DNA of 64,000 nt from SAR202 cluster bacterium (GTDB taxonomy: Bacteria > Chloroflexota > Dehalococcoidia > Lucifugimonadales > Lucifugimonadaceae). Every line of letters begins with the position of its first letter. Position 1 is the first letter of the stretch. The notes beneath the pieces were generated by a model that was given only the letters and a program-made list of their open reading frames with translations, did no database searches and was not told the DNA's origin. Below are positions 18,849 through 28,646 of this stretch, one piece after another. The stretch lies in the NCBI GenBank assembly GCA_009392285.1, contig VFGU01000012.1:1-64000 (forward strand). Direction: 5' to 3'. The position numbers and the translations under genes are program-made.

Positions 18849-19769
18849 ATGAGCAATTTAGAGAGAGTAACATATTTTAACGGGAACTATGTTCCTGAAA
18901 GTGAAGTGAAGGTTCATTTTAGAGACCGAAGTTTTAAATATGGTGACGGCGTTTTTGATATGACAAGAACTTTTGGTCACAAAATATTTAAAATTGAAGA
19001 GCATGTGGAGAGGCTGTATAAATCATTAAACTATATGGATATCAAGATTGACATCTCAAAAAATGAAATGGTTGATATATCAAAAGCAGTTTTAGAAAAA
19101 AATTTGCATTTGCTGGGCCCCAACGAAGACTATTGGGTTGGTCAAAGAATTTCGAGGGGAGTAGACAGAGTTGGAGGTGAGCAGTGGGATCTAGACGGGG
19201 GGCCAACAGTTATTGTTGAGTGCGCCCCTCTTCCATTAAAACCAAGAGCATCATTATATGAAACTGGAATAAAAGTATGGACCCCTTCCACAAGAAGAAC
19301 GCCTTTTCAGAGCATGAGCCCAAGAGCGAAAACCCATAACTATATTAATTTAATTTTAGGGGATAATGAGGTCAAGCGAATAGACAAAGATGCATGGGCA
19401 ATTCTTTTAGATCTTAATGGCAATATAACGGAGGGAATGGGAAGTAACATATTTACTGTTGTTGGAGAAACTGTTTATACACCTAAATCTCAGCATGTCT
19501 TGGGGGGCATTAGCAGAGAAACGGTAATTGAGCAGGCAGGAAAAATTGGTATAAACGTCATAGAAAAGGATATTGAAGTCTACGAGGCGATAAATTCTGA
19601 CGAAGTATTTTTAACTTCCACAAGTCTTTGTATTTGCCCTGTCACTTTTTTTAACGGCAAGAAGGTAGGCAATGAAACATATGGGCCTATTACAAAAAGA
19701 CTAATTGAATCCTACAAGGATCTCGTTTCTTATGACTTTGTTAACCAATATTTATTACAACTGGATTAG
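18849..19769 (+). CDS. Class IV PLP aminotransferase (branched-chain / D-amino-acid type)
   Basis: The 306-residue protein has the fold-type IV pattern: FRDRSFKYGDGVFDMTR near residue 25, the PLP lysine in RAKTHNYIN (about 162) and EGMGSNIF (about 197) for cofactor phosphate binding. Family members include branched-chain aminotransferase (IlvE), D-alanine aminotransferase, aminodeoxychorismate lyase and R-selective amine transaminases. The length and motifs fit an IlvE-like enzyme, but specificity cannot be fixed. Its TAG stop (19767-19769) is in the same reading frame as the following EamA gene, which has no canonical start of its own. Confidence 0.85.
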   Translation: MSNLERVTYFNGNYVPESEVKVHFRDRSFKYGDGVFDMTRTFGHKIFKIEEHVERLYKSLNYMDIKIDISKNEMVDISKAVLEKNLHLLGPNEDYWVGQRISRGVDRVGGEQWDLDGGPTVIVECAPLPLKPRASLYETGIKVWTPSTRRTPFQSMSPRAKTHNYINLILGDNEVKRIDKDAWAILLDLNGNITEGMGSNIFTVVGETVYTPKSQHVLGGISRETVIEQAGKIGINVIEKDIEVYEAINSDEVFLTSTSLCICPVTFFNGKKVGNETYGPITKRLIESYKDLVSYDFVNQYLLQLD

Positions 19770-19771
19770 CG

Positions 19772-20675
19772 ATGGACCAAAATTAAATCGTCGGGAGAAA
19801 GAAAAAATTTAACTACGCGCGCTGCTGCCTTAGATATTTTACTTTCAATATTTTGGGGAGGGCACCCCACTGCCTTAAAAGCAGCTTTACCCTATGCTCC
19901 ACCAATAAGGCAGGGATGGATGCGATTTTTGTTAAGCGGCATCATAATTTTTATATGGGCAAGATACAATAATATTTCTTTAAGGGTTGAAAGGTCAGAA
20001 GTTGCTCCTCTTTTTAAGTTAGGGCTACTGTTTAGTGTCCAACTCCTCTTCTTAAACTACGGAATTAGCAAAACAACAGTTGCATCTAGCATAATTTTAA
20101 ACAGCACTTACCCAATATGGGTAATCATATTAAGCCCAATATTTATCAAAGGCGACAGGTTCACGCTTTTAAAATTTGCAGGAGTTATAGTTGCGTATTG
20201 CGGAATAATAGTTACATATTTTGACTCACTAGGTAACAGTAGCTATCTACTAGGAAATTCATTTTGTCTTGTTTCTGGGTTTTTACTAGGAGTCCGAACA
20301 ATATATTTAGCAAAAAATAGTGAGTCCATAACGCCAATGAAACTACTAATGTCACAGGCTGTATTTGGGACTCTTATATTTTTAACCTTGAGTTTGCTAA
20401 TTGAGACAGACCCTTACAAGTTTTCAATGATTTTAATTTGGTCAATCATATATCAAGGAGCCATAGTCGCGGGGTTTAATTTTATTGCCAATATATGGTT
20501 ACTTAAAAACTACAAACCCTCCCAAGTTACAGTAATACATTTGTCTCAACCTATCTTTGGGATTGTTATTGGCTGGGTGGTATTAAATGAACCCATTGGC
20601 TGGGTGGTAATATTAGGTTCGCTGCTGGTTATATCAGGTTCGCTGCTGGTAAGAAAAAACTCAAAAAATATTTAA
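19772..20675 (+). CDS. EamA/DMT-family membrane transporter, start disrupted
   Basis: The protein has repeated EamA-type hydrophobic segments, two repeats of about five helices, and ends in GWVVILGSLLVISGSLLV. The first canonical in-frame start is ATG 19920, but that removes a clear first helix (ALDILLSIFWGGHPTALKA) encoded at about 19827-19890. In that frame no ATG, GTG or TTG occurs between the upstream TAG and 19920. If one A were absent from the AAAA run at 19779-19782, ATG 19772 would read MDQIKSSGERKN into this frame and give a full-length transporter of about 300 residues. This may be an assembly indel, a real frameshift or non-standard initiation. The substrate is unknown; amino acids or drugs are typical for the family. 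Confidence 0.75.
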
Positions 20676-20707
20676 ATAAAAAAATATTCATTTTTAAGCA
20701 AGATTTG

Positions 20708-20716
20708 TGCTAAAAT
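20708..20716 (+). promoter_or_regulatory. Candidate extended -10 promoter for groES-groEL
   Basis: TGCTAAAAT at 20708-20716 fits an extended -10 (TGn plus TAAAAT), with a poor -35 (TCATTT at 20688-20693). The start would be near 20723, about 43 bases before groES, which has AGGAGG at 20754-20759. There is no CIRCE element (TTAGCACTC-N9-GAGTGCTAA) here, so HrcA control of the usual kind is not supported. Confidence 0.35.
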
Positions 20717-20765
20717 CAACATTTGAAAAATTTACATACAAAGATTTGCTTTAGGAGGCATAAAA

Positions 20766-21059
20766 ATGGCAGTAAAAATGAAGCCACTTGGTGATAGGGT
20801 TGTAATAGAACCTTCAGAGGATGACGCTGAAAAAAGCGCTGGTGGAATTTATATTCCTGACACAGCTAAAGAAAAGCCACAAAAAGGCAAAGTTGTTGCT
20901 GTTGGGCCAGGAAGGGTTAACGACGACGGAAAAACACTAGCAATGCCGGTTAAGGTTGGCGACATTGTTGTTTATTCAAAATATGCTGGCACAGAATACA
21001 GTGAAAATGGAACTGAATATTTAATAGTAAAAGAGTCAGATATTCTGGCGATAGTTTAA
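20766..21059 (+). CDS. groES: Co-chaperonin GroES (Cpn10)
   Basis: This 97-residue protein caps the GroEL folding chamber. It has the N-terminal [12 protein letters not shown] strand, the mobile-loop region around residues 20-32 (SAGGIYIPD) and the C-terminal ESDILAIV strand. The Shine-Dalgarno AGGAGG lies 6 bases before the ATG. groEL follows after 22 bases with its own AGGAGG, forming the standard two-gene operon. Confidence 0.98.
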   Translation: MAVKMKPLGDRVVIEPSEDDAEKSAGGIYIPDTAKEKPQKGKVVAVGPGRVNDDGKTLAMPVKVGDIVVYSKYAGTEYSENGTEYLIVKESDILAIV

Positions 21060-21069
21060 ATTAATTTAG

Positions 21070-22716
<1,647 letters not shown>

Positions 22717-22735
22717 TCACTTAAACAGAATAATT

Positions 22736-22770
22736 AAAAAGGGCTGGATTATTCCCGCCCTTTTTATTTT
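22736..22770 (+). terminator. Intrinsic terminator after groEL, probably bidirectional
   Basis: AAAAAGGGC (22736-22744) pairs perfectly with GCCCTTTTT (22757-22765), followed by further Ts on the plus strand. As Read on the minus strand it also has an A-rich 5' side becoming a U tract, so it can also stop the convergent DUF5343 gene, whose stop codon (22764-22766) lies in its arm. Confidence 0.85.
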
Positions 22771-23429
22771 TTGTCTTCTTTTTTGAGGCCCTCGTATAAA
22801 TTAACCATCCCGTCCATCCATGCCTTTTGAACTTGAGGTTCCCACGACGGATCAAAATCAGGATATTTTTCTAAGATTTTAGAAATAACAGTCTCACTTA
22901 TCCCAAGCTCTTCGGGTCTAGGGGAATTGCTTTGCTTAGGCGGAGCAACTTTCTCGGGCCTCTTTCCATTAGAAAGTCCGTGCCTTCTGGCAAGAATGTA
23001 GGCAGACAACTCTATACCTGCGTCTTGGCAAGCTTGAATAAAGAAGAGCTGGCACTTACTCAAAACCCCCTCATTAATTCCAAAAGATCTGAATGCTTCA
23101 TTAAACTGAGACCGTGTAGCCCTTTTTAGGTCAACCTCAAATATTGGCTTATACTTATCTTTTAAAATTATTCTAAGGTGATTTCGTCTTTCAGACCCAA
23201 CAGAAGCCACAAGCTCTTCAAGGGCTCTTACTGGGGTGCCCTCTTCGTTGATAAGGTCAAGGTTTTTCAGGGCGGTCATCAGTTGCTGCCCAGACGTGCC
23301 GGAATATCTTTGCCCCCATACGCTTCTATCTATCCTCGCCGGTATTCCCTCGCTCAGTAGTTCCAAAAAATTTCGGAATGTCCTATAAGAAACATAGGGC
23401 AGGCCAACTTTACCTAATTTTCTCTGCAT
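22764..23429 (-). CDS. DUF5343-family protein
   Basis: The 221-residue protein begins with the pattern LPYVSYRTFRNFLELL and IPARIDRSVW, followed by SGTSGQQLMTALKNLDLI, ATRSQFNEAFRSFGI and FFIQACQDAGIELSAY. I recognise this arrangement as DUF5343, a family of unknown role that looks like a helix-rich, winged-helix-type DNA- or protein-binding domain. The C-terminal 60 residues are variable, Pro/Lys-rich, with a final amphipathic segment. It is divergent from a ParB-like HTH gene across a 160-base region with an inverted repeat, so the two may be co-regulated. Its 3' end uses the groEL terminator. Confidence 0.7.
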   Translation of the reverse strand: MQRKLGKVGLPYVSYRTFRNFLELLSEGIPARIDRSVWGQRYSGTSGQQLMTALKNLDLINEEGTPVRALEELVASVGSERRNHLRIILKDKYKPIFEVDLKRATRSQFNEAFRSFGINEGVLSKCQLFFIQACQDAGIELSAYILARRHGLSNGKRPEKVAPPKQSNSPRPEELGISETVISKILEKYPDFDPSWEPQVQKAWMDGMVNLYEGLKKEDKK

Positions 23430-23474
23430 TTCAAATATAAATCTTTATTAATTATGTATATCAATTCTACCACT

Positions 23475-23502
23475 CATTCCAAAAATAATCATTTTTAGAA
23501 TG
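23475..23502. promoter_or_regulatory. Inverted repeat between the DUF5343 and ParB-like genes
   Basis: CATTCCAAAAA (23475-23485) mirrors TTTTTAGAATG (23492-23502) around a 6-base centre, with a single mismatch. A partial GGAATG half-site recurs at 23542-23547. No T tract follows, so an operator in the shared upstream region is more likely than a terminator. Possible -35/-10 boxes for the plus-strand gene are TTGAAA 23528-23533 and CAAAAT 23551-23556. Confidence 0.4.
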
Positions 23503-23590
23503 CACAAATTTCCCAACAGGACAATATTTGAAACTACTTTTCGGAATGTTCAAAATTATGAATATAAATCAGAATATTTAGGAGGTTATA

Positions 23591-24505
23591 TTGAAAATAA
23601 AGATATTAAACATTGAATTCGATGCTGAGTCCACGGCAAAACTTGAATCAAGAAAGGAAACTAAAAGGTGGTCCAAGTTTTCTAACCAGTTTATTCCTGT
23701 TGTAGACAAGATTTCGAGTAAAAAATACAAACTTGTCTCAGGTGCTGAAAAAATACACCTCGCCACCGAAAAAGGCGAAGAGTCTGTTGAGTGTAATCTA
23801 ACAGACGACCTCACCTCAGAGCAAAAAGGGGCCCTTGATCTTAGGCTTTTATACCAAAGTTCAGACATATGTCCCATTAATTTAGGGGAGGAGTTTCTTT
23901 CTTTTAGAGAAAAATTCTCTGTCACCCAACAAGAATTAGCAAAAAAGACTGGAATAACCCCTGGAACAATACATCACTATGAAAGTTTAATAAAAACATT
24001 AGTGCCCTCATTAAAAGAGCATGTCAAACAGAAAAACTTAACCTTTAAGGAAGCAAGAAGCATAGCGGACATAGAGGATCATGAAAAACAATTTGAACTT
24101 GCAAAGCCATTCCTAGAAGGAATATTAAGTTCGGTGCATGTTGAAAAAATTGTTTCTCTAGCAAAAAAACACCCCAAAGTGGAGGTAAAAACAATTATTG
24201 AAAGTGTCACCAAGGGTAAGCCTATTGTTGAAAAAGTGATTGCAGAGACAGCAGAGGAAGATGCGACACAGGAAAATTCTATAGACTTCACTACAATCGA
24301 GTCTAGAATCCTAGATTTATCCACCGAAATAGACCTAATCCAATCAGAAGAAATCCCAGAGTTTAAAAGGCTTAAACTGATAAGTTCTTTAAGGATTTTG
24401 CAGGGCAGAGCCCAATTAGCGCTTACTTCGTTAAACACAAAAGCCAGTGGGTTCAGCCTATTAGGAGAAGACATAAAAAAAAGAAGTTCAGGGAAAATAA
24501 AATAG
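23591..24505 (+). CDS. ParB-like DNA-binding protein with HTH, no ParA partner
   Basis: The 304-residue protein has an N-terminal region resembling a ParB/sulfiredoxin-fold domain (YKLVSGAEKIHLA, ESVECNL, about residues 45-75), then a helix-turn-helix: FREKFSVTQQELAKKTGITPGTIHHYESL (split: VTQQELAKKTG, TPGTIHHYES), about residues 110-140. A ParB-style segment NLTFKEARSIADIE and a long helical C-terminal part follow. The start is TTG 23591 with TAGGAGG 5 bases upstream. No parA or parS is recognisable nearby, so chromosome partition is not supported; a transcription factor or mobile-element regulator is as likely. It is divergent from DUF5343 and followed after 4 bases by a small membrane-protein gene. 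Confidence 0.6.
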   Translation: MKIKILNIEFDAESTAKLESRKETKRWSKFSNQFIPVVDKISSKKYKLVSGAEKIHLATEKGEESVECNLTDDLTSEQKGALDLRLLYQSSDICPINLGEEFLSFREKFSVTQQELAKKTGITPGTIHHYESLIKTLVPSLKEHVKQKNLTFKEARSIADIEDHEKQFELAKPFLEGILSSVHVEKIVSLAKKHPKVEVKTIIESVTKGKPIVEKVIAETAEEDATQENSIDFTTIESRILDLSTEIDLIQSEEIPEFKRLKLISSLRILQGRAQLALTSLNTKASGFSLLGEDIKKRSSGKIK

Positions 24506-24509
24506 GGCT

Positions 24510-24725
24510 TTGAAAAAAACAGTTAAGTACAGTTTTTGTTTTGGAATACTATTTTCGGCAATGTATTCTATTTCGGGCACGATAATCTGTAGATTCATGC
24601 TTACTTGTTCAATTGATTGGAAAAGCTATATTATCGGATCAGTAATTATTACCGCCCTGGTGGTTTTGGTTGCTTTTTTAATATCCGCTGTGATTAGGTA
24701 TTTATACAACATAACAAAAGTTTAG
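24510..24725 (+). CDS. Small two-helix membrane protein
   Basis: A 71-residue frame starts at TTG 24510, 4 bases after the ParB-like stop, with a weak GGG upstream. It encodes a basic start (MKKTVKYS) and two hydrophobic segments (residues about 8-30 and 39-64), and ends in IRYLYNITKV. No family is recognised. The position between two same-strand genes and the membrane-protein pattern favour a real gene, but homologues would be needed to be sure. Confidence 0.45.
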   Translation: MKKTVKYSFCFGILFSAMYSISGTIICRFMLTCSIDWKSYIIGSVIITALVVLVAFLISAVIRYLYNITKV

Positions 24726-24737
24726 TTTGGGAGAGAG

Positions 24738-26144
24738 ATGTCTGAAAACAATTTCGATGTAACGGTTTTAGGGGGAGGACCAGGAGGCTATGTCGCTGCG
24801 ATAAGGGCAGCCCAGCTGGGGCTGAAGACAGCACTGGTTGAAAAAGACGACGGCTCAGGTATAGCCGGCCTTGGTGGAGTTTGTCTAAATTGGGGGTGCA
24901 TTCCCAGCAAGTCTTTGCTAAAAAATGCTGAACTAGTTAACCAAGTTAATGATTCAGAAAAATGGGGGATTTCTTTTGACAATGTTACCTTTGATTTTCC
25001 AAAAGCCATTGCAAGAAGCAGAGATGTATCTAAACAATTAACTCAAGGAATCGAATACCTAATTAAGAAAAACAAGATACAACTGTATAAAGATGAGGGG
25101 CTTCTTGAAAGTGGAACCGAAATCTCCCTCAAGTCGAGCGGCGACAGAGTTTCTTCTAAAAACATCATATTGGCGACCGGGGCGAGGCCCAGAAGTCTGC
25201 CTAATCTTGAAATAGACCAAAAGACAATAATAACCAGTCGAGAAGCTTTGGAATTAGACGCCCTTCCAAAAGGAATTGGGATTGTTGGTGCGGGAGCAAT
25301 AGGGGTTGAATTTGCCTACCTGTTTAACGCATATGGAGTGGAGGTGACAATTTTTGAGGTGCAGGACCACCTTGTGCCAAACGAAGATGTCTCTATTTCA
25401 GAGGAACTTGAGCGAGTTTTTAAGTCAAGAGGAATAGGGTTTGAGTTGGGGGCAAAGGTCTCAAAAACAGAAGTTGATGGGGGCGGGGTTAAGGTGGAAT
25501 ATGAGGTAAACGGAGAACAAAAAAGCTATTCCGCAGAAAAGATTTTGCTGGCGGTTGGGGTTCAGGCAAACACCGACAACCTAGGCCTTGAAAACGCAAA
25601 CATAGAACTAGACAACGGTTTTATAAAAATAAACGAGTCTATGCAAACATCGGCCCCTAATATTTTTGCGGTGGGAGATGTAACAGGAAAGTTGATGCTG
25701 GCCCATGTTGCATCCACCCAAGGTGTAATAGCTGCGGAAACAATAGGTGGCACAGAAAGTTCCCCTATAAACTACACTGACATGCCAAGGTGCACATACT
25801 GCCAACCCCAAATAGCCAGCATAGGTTTAACTGAAAGGCAGGCGAAAGAAGAGGGGCATAACATAAAAACATCCCAATTCCCTTTCAAGGCGGTTGGGAA
25901 GGCCATATCAATTGGTGACTCCGAAGGATTTGTAAAAATGATAGCAGATCAGGATAGCGGAGAACTATTGGGAGCCCACATGATTGGGCCGGAGGTAACA
26001 GAAATGATAGCCGAAGTAGGGTTATTAAAATACTTAGAAGGCACAGACATAGAGATTGCTGAACTGACCCACGCACACCCAACCCTATCAGAGGCAATTA
26101 AAGAGGCTGCGCTGTCACTAAACAACGGAGCAATACACATGTGA
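24738..26144 (+). CDS. lpdA: Dihydrolipoyl dehydrogenase (E3)
   Basis: The 468-residue flavoprotein reoxidises dihydrolipoyl groups of 2-oxo acid dehydrogenase complexes. It shows the N-terminal FAD motif VLGGGPGGYVAA (10-21), the redox disulfide in CLNWGC (Cys49, Cys54), the NAD motif GIVGAGAIGVEFA (about 178-190), a second FAD motif FAVGDVTG and the C-terminal catalytic HAHPTLSE (about 443-450). GGGAGAG precedes ATG 24738. No E1 or E2 gene is adjacent; the aco-like cluster at 42.7-45.9 kb lacks an E3, so LpdA may serve that complex. Confidence 0.96.
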   Translation: MSENNFDVTVLGGGPGGYVAAIRAAQLGLKTALVEKDDGSGIAGLGGVCLNWGCIPSKSLLKNAELVNQVNDSEKWGISFDNVTFDFPKAIARSRDVSKQLTQGIEYLIKKNKIQLYKDEGLLESGTEISLKSSGDRVSSKNIILATGARPRSLPNLEIDQKTIITSREALELDALPKGIGIVGAGAIGVEFAYLFNAYGVEVTIFEVQDHLVPNEDVSISEELERVFKSRGIGFELGAKVSKTEVDGGGVKVEYEVNGEQKSYSAEKILLAVGVQANTDNLGLENANIELDNGFIKINESMQTSAPNIFAVGDVTGKLMLAHVASTQGVIAAETIGGTESSPINYTDMPRCTYCQPQIASIGLTERQAKEEGHNIKTSQFPFKAVGKAISIGDSEGFVKMIADQDSGELLGAHMIGPEVTEMIAEVGLLKYLEGTDIEIAELTHAHPTLSEAIKEAALSLNNGAIHM

Positions 26145-26148
26145 TTGC

Positions 26149-26703
26149 TCAGATCAGTTTATTTTCTTTATGGTCATACTTAAAAATAGAGTAATTGTTG
26201 TATCCCTCGGATTCCAGTTTTTCAACCCCACCCTCATTCCTGTCAAAAACAGATATAGTCTGTAACACCTTGCAGCCAACTTTTTCAACCTCCTTGATAG
26301 AGCTAATAATACTGTTTCCGCTAGTTACAGTGTCATCAACAATCGCAACCTTGCTCTCTTCTCCAACAGAACCTTCTATAACATTTGCAAGGCCATGCTC
26401 CTTTACAGAAGGCCTAATATAAAAACCTTTTAAACTTCTCCCAAAAAGAATGCTTGAAATAGCGATAGTTGAAGAGATAATTGGAATTGCAGCAGTAGCC
26501 GGCCCCCCAATCGAATCCACCTCCTTAGTTAAGTTACTCAGAATTATTTTTGAGATCAATTCTGCCCCAACTGGGTCCAAAGTGAGAAGCCTCCCGTCAA
26601 TATAAAAATTGCTTTGAGCTCCGGAAGCCAATGTGAAACTCCCCGTCCTAAAAACTTTCAACTCGTCTATCCTAGCCCTAAGGCTTTCTTTTAAATCACT
26701 CAT
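26149..26703 (-). CDS. pyrE: Orotate phosphoribosyltransferase
   Basis: This 184-residue enzyme joins orotate to PRPP in pyrimidine synthesis. The PRPP-binding VAIVDDTVTSGNS (about residues 115-127) is intact, and the N-terminal FTLASGAQSNFYIDGR is the orotate/PRPP site pattern. I place the start at ATG 26701-26703: it overlaps the nadD stop as ATGA and matches the start of the conserved domain. A longer frame to 26763 would only extend into nadD coding sequence. The gene ends convergently 4 bases from lpdA. Confidence 0.93.
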   Translation of the reverse strand: MSDLKESLRARIDELKVFRTGSFTLASGAQSNFYIDGRLLTLDPVGAELISKIILSNLTKEVDSIGGPATAAIPIISSTIAISSILFGRSLKGFYIRPSVKEHGLANVIEGSVGEESKVAIVDDTVTSGNSIISSIKEVEKVGCKVLQTISVFDRNEGGVEKLESEGYNNYSIFKYDHKENKLI

Positions 26704-27269
26704 CCGTAAACTTTGTTTTTTATAATATAGTCGAAAACTTTTGGGGGCACAAAGCGTCCCCAATCTTTTTCCATTTTAATGTTCTCTCTTATAGTAGAAC
26801 TTGAAACATCCATTTTATCAACATCGATCCAACTAAAATCTTTATTCAAATCTTTGCCTCCAATAAAATTTCTTGGCGCAACCAAGACTTTGACCTTTGA
26901 CAACAACTCACCACTGTCCTTCCATTCTCGTATTTGGGTTGCGCTATCCTCTCCAACAATTAAATGCACCAAACTCCCCTCTTGGCTCTCCGCAATTATA
27001 TCATTTACTGTGTCAATCGAGCGGCTCACCCCACCCCTTTCGATATCAGCACTAGAAACCTCCAAAAAATTGCACCCTTCAATGGCTAGTTTGCACATTT
27101 TTATTCTTTGGGTTGGCTTAGCTTTGGGGTTAGACTTTTGCTCCCAGGTTAAATTTAAAGGAGAAATAACAACCTTGTCTAAAGAGTATTGGTGGTGTGC
27201 CTCTTTGGCTATTTTTATGTGACCTAGATGTATTGGGTCAAAGCTTCCCCCAAATATTCCTATCTTCAT
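26700..27269 (-). CDS. nadD: Nicotinate-nucleotide adenylyltransferase
   Basis: The 189-residue enzyme adenylates nicotinate mononucleotide in NAD synthesis. GGSFDPIHLGH (7-17) is the nucleotidyltransferase signature, and SSSTIREN (about 158) is the SxTxxR motif. The neighbouring obgE stop overlaps its start (27266-27269), and its own stop overlaps pyrE, giving a coupled obgE-nadD-pyrE order. obgE-nadD pairing is common in bacteria and supports both assignments. Confidence 0.93.
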   Translation of the reverse strand: MKIGIFGGSFDPIHLGHIKIAKEAHHQYSLDKVVISPLNLTWEQKSNPKAKPTQRIKMCKLAIEGCNFLEVSSADIERGGVSRSIDTVNDIIAESQEGSLVHLIVGEDSATQIREWKDSGELLSKVKVLVAPRNFIGGKDLNKDFSWIDVDKMDVSSSTIRENIKMEKDWGRFVPPKVFDYIIKNKVYG

Positions 27270-28468
27270 TTAAATTCCATTTCAACCTCACCAAATTTAA
27301 TTATTGATCCCTTTGTCACCCCAGCGTCCTCAAAAGCTTTTAGGTAGCCCGATTTATTCAAAAGGTTATGGAACTGAAGTTGAGCCTCTGGCTTACTTAG
27401 GTTGCTTCCTTTAGCGATCCTTACTAATTTATTATCAAATATCTCCACCACACCTCCAGAATAAGAAAAATTGGGTCTCTCAAAACCTTTTATTATGGGC
27501 GGCTCATGAATAAATACCTCTTGCACGGAAGGCGCAGTTTCTTTGGGCGGCTCCTTAGTTAGTTTTGCTATCAAACTTTTCAGTTTACCAACATCAATTT
27601 TCCCATCTATAACACAAAAGACCCTGTCCTGTTCAATGTCTAAAATTGGCTCTTTTGTAGTTTCTTCAAACCTATTAAGAATTAATATTTTTGCACACGA
27701 GGCAGGTGTTTTGCCAGTTATATTTTGCATCATCTGTTCATATACCTCTTTTGTGTTGTCATTATGGTTTATTGTCACTACTAACACCTTGATGTCAGCC
27801 AATAGGTGGGCGTATTTTGAAGCTTTTTTATAATTAATGAAGTCAGGGATCTCAATTATCTTAATATTTTCAATGTCACTTTTTATTTCCGCTATGTTTG
27901 GTGTTGTTGTTGTAAATGAATAATCTGCCTCTTTTGCAGCCATATTTGTTAATTTGTTGAGAATGTAAGTTTTTCCTGAGTTAGACAAACCAAAAAGAGC
28001 CACTTCTGGTAAGTCTTTTATTTCCAACTCAACACCTACCCTAACCCCACCACCTCCAGACTCTGCTAATAAAGGTTCTTGGTTAGTGGAATTTTTAAAG
28101 GTTCTATTTCCTCTCCCACCATCTCCTCCTCTCAATAAAGTTACATATTTGTTATTTATTACTACAGTTTCTTTCCCAGAAACTTTTATCAGGGTGTTAA
28201 CTGGCACATCTATTATTAAATCTTCTCCCTTTTTTCCATTTTTTTTTGACTTACCCCCGTTTCCACCATCTCCAGACTTTAAAACCTGGTCTTCCTCGAA
28301 AGATCTTAAATCCCAAATATTCCTATTTGGCCTAAATACAATGTCTCCCCCGTTTCCACCATCTCCTCCATCTGGTCCTCCCCTAGGCGCAAACTTTTCT
28401 TTTCTGAAAGAAACCCAACCATCTCCTCCATCTCCAGTTATTAATATTAATTTAACTTTTGTTTTCAT
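27266..28468 (-). CDS. obgE: Obg-family protein with a degenerate GTPase domain
   Basis: The glycine-rich Obg fold is clear (residues 1-150: GGPDGGDGGNGGD at 30-42), as is the C-terminal Obg domain (about 337-400, FGEVEMEF at the end). The GTPase domain is unusual. G1 is kept as GLSNSGKT (160-167), and switch I has FTTTTPN. The G3 DxPG motif reads EIPD (206-209), NKxD reads NRFE (265-268), and the usual helix after switch II is shortened. The protein has 400 residues, a little short for the family. Obg proteins normally act in 50S ribosome maturation and stress control. Whether this one hydrolyses GTP is doubtful from sequence. No Shine-Dalgarno is visible before the ATG. Confidence 0.88.
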   Translation of the reverse strand: MKTKVKLILITGDGGDGWVSFRKEKFAPRGGPDGGDGGNGGDIVFRPNRNIWDLRSFEEDQVLKSGDGGNGGKSKKNGKKGEDLIIDVPVNTLIKVSGKETVVINNKYVTLLRGGDGGRGNRTFKNSTNQEPLLAESGGGGVRVGVELEIKDLPEVALFGLSNSGKTYILNKLTNMAAKEADYSFTTTTPNIAEIKSDIENIKIIEIPDFINYKKASKYAHLLADIKVLVVTINHNDNTKEVYEQMMQNITGKTPASCAKILILNRFEETTKEPILDIEQDRVFCVIDGKIDVGKLKSLIAKLTKEPPKETAPSVQEVFIHEPPIIKGFERPNFSYSGGVVEIFDNKLVRIAKGSNLSKPEAQLQFHNLLNKSGYLKAFEDAGVTKGSIIKFGEVEMEFK

Positions 28469-28491
28469 TTTTATAATAAAAATAATAAATA

Positions 28492-28637
28492 TGTTACTTA
28501 TGTTAACTGTGTTATTTATAATTAAAAAATTTTTTAATTATTCACAAATAATTTATTGGACTGTTAAAAATATCTAAAAAAATTAATACACTTTTTGTTT
28601 TTGGGAGAATATAACAAACAAATAACAATAAATAACA
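28492..28637. other. AT-rich region with inverted clusters of TGTTA 9-mers (candidate oriC or obgE control region)
   Basis: Three contiguous 9-mers occur on the plus strand: TGTTACTTA (28492-28500), TGTTAACTG (28501-28509) and TGTTATTTA (28510-28518). A perfect 22-base A/T palindrome follows (28519-28540), then TTATTCACA (28538-28546), which fits the DnaA-box consensus TTATNCACA. On the minus strand three more copies lie at 28608-28616, 28619-28627 and 28629-28637 (TGTTATATT, TGTTATTTG, TGTTATTTA). The block sits between dnaA and obgE. It resembles an origin with an AT-rich unwinding element, but could be a regulator-binding array for obgE. Confidence 0.5.
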
Positions 28638-28646
28638 AGTATGATG

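Noticed and set aside
20676-20765. CIRCE operator before groES
   Set aside because: No TTAGCACTC-N9-GAGTGCTAA or close variant is present.
23591-24505. Chromosome-partition ParB
   Set aside because: There is no parA partner and no parS (TGTTTCACGTGAAACA-like) site was seen nearby, so only a ParB-like label is given.
26704-26763. N-terminal extension of PyrE (20 residues)
   Set aside because: It is an alternative frame of nadD; ATG 26703 in the ATGA overlap fits the conserved domain start.
28086-28577. 163-residue plus-strand frame rich in Pro/Ser/Phe
   Set aside because: It is the antisense of the Gly-rich Obg domain; its composition is that of a mirror frame and it has no start signal.
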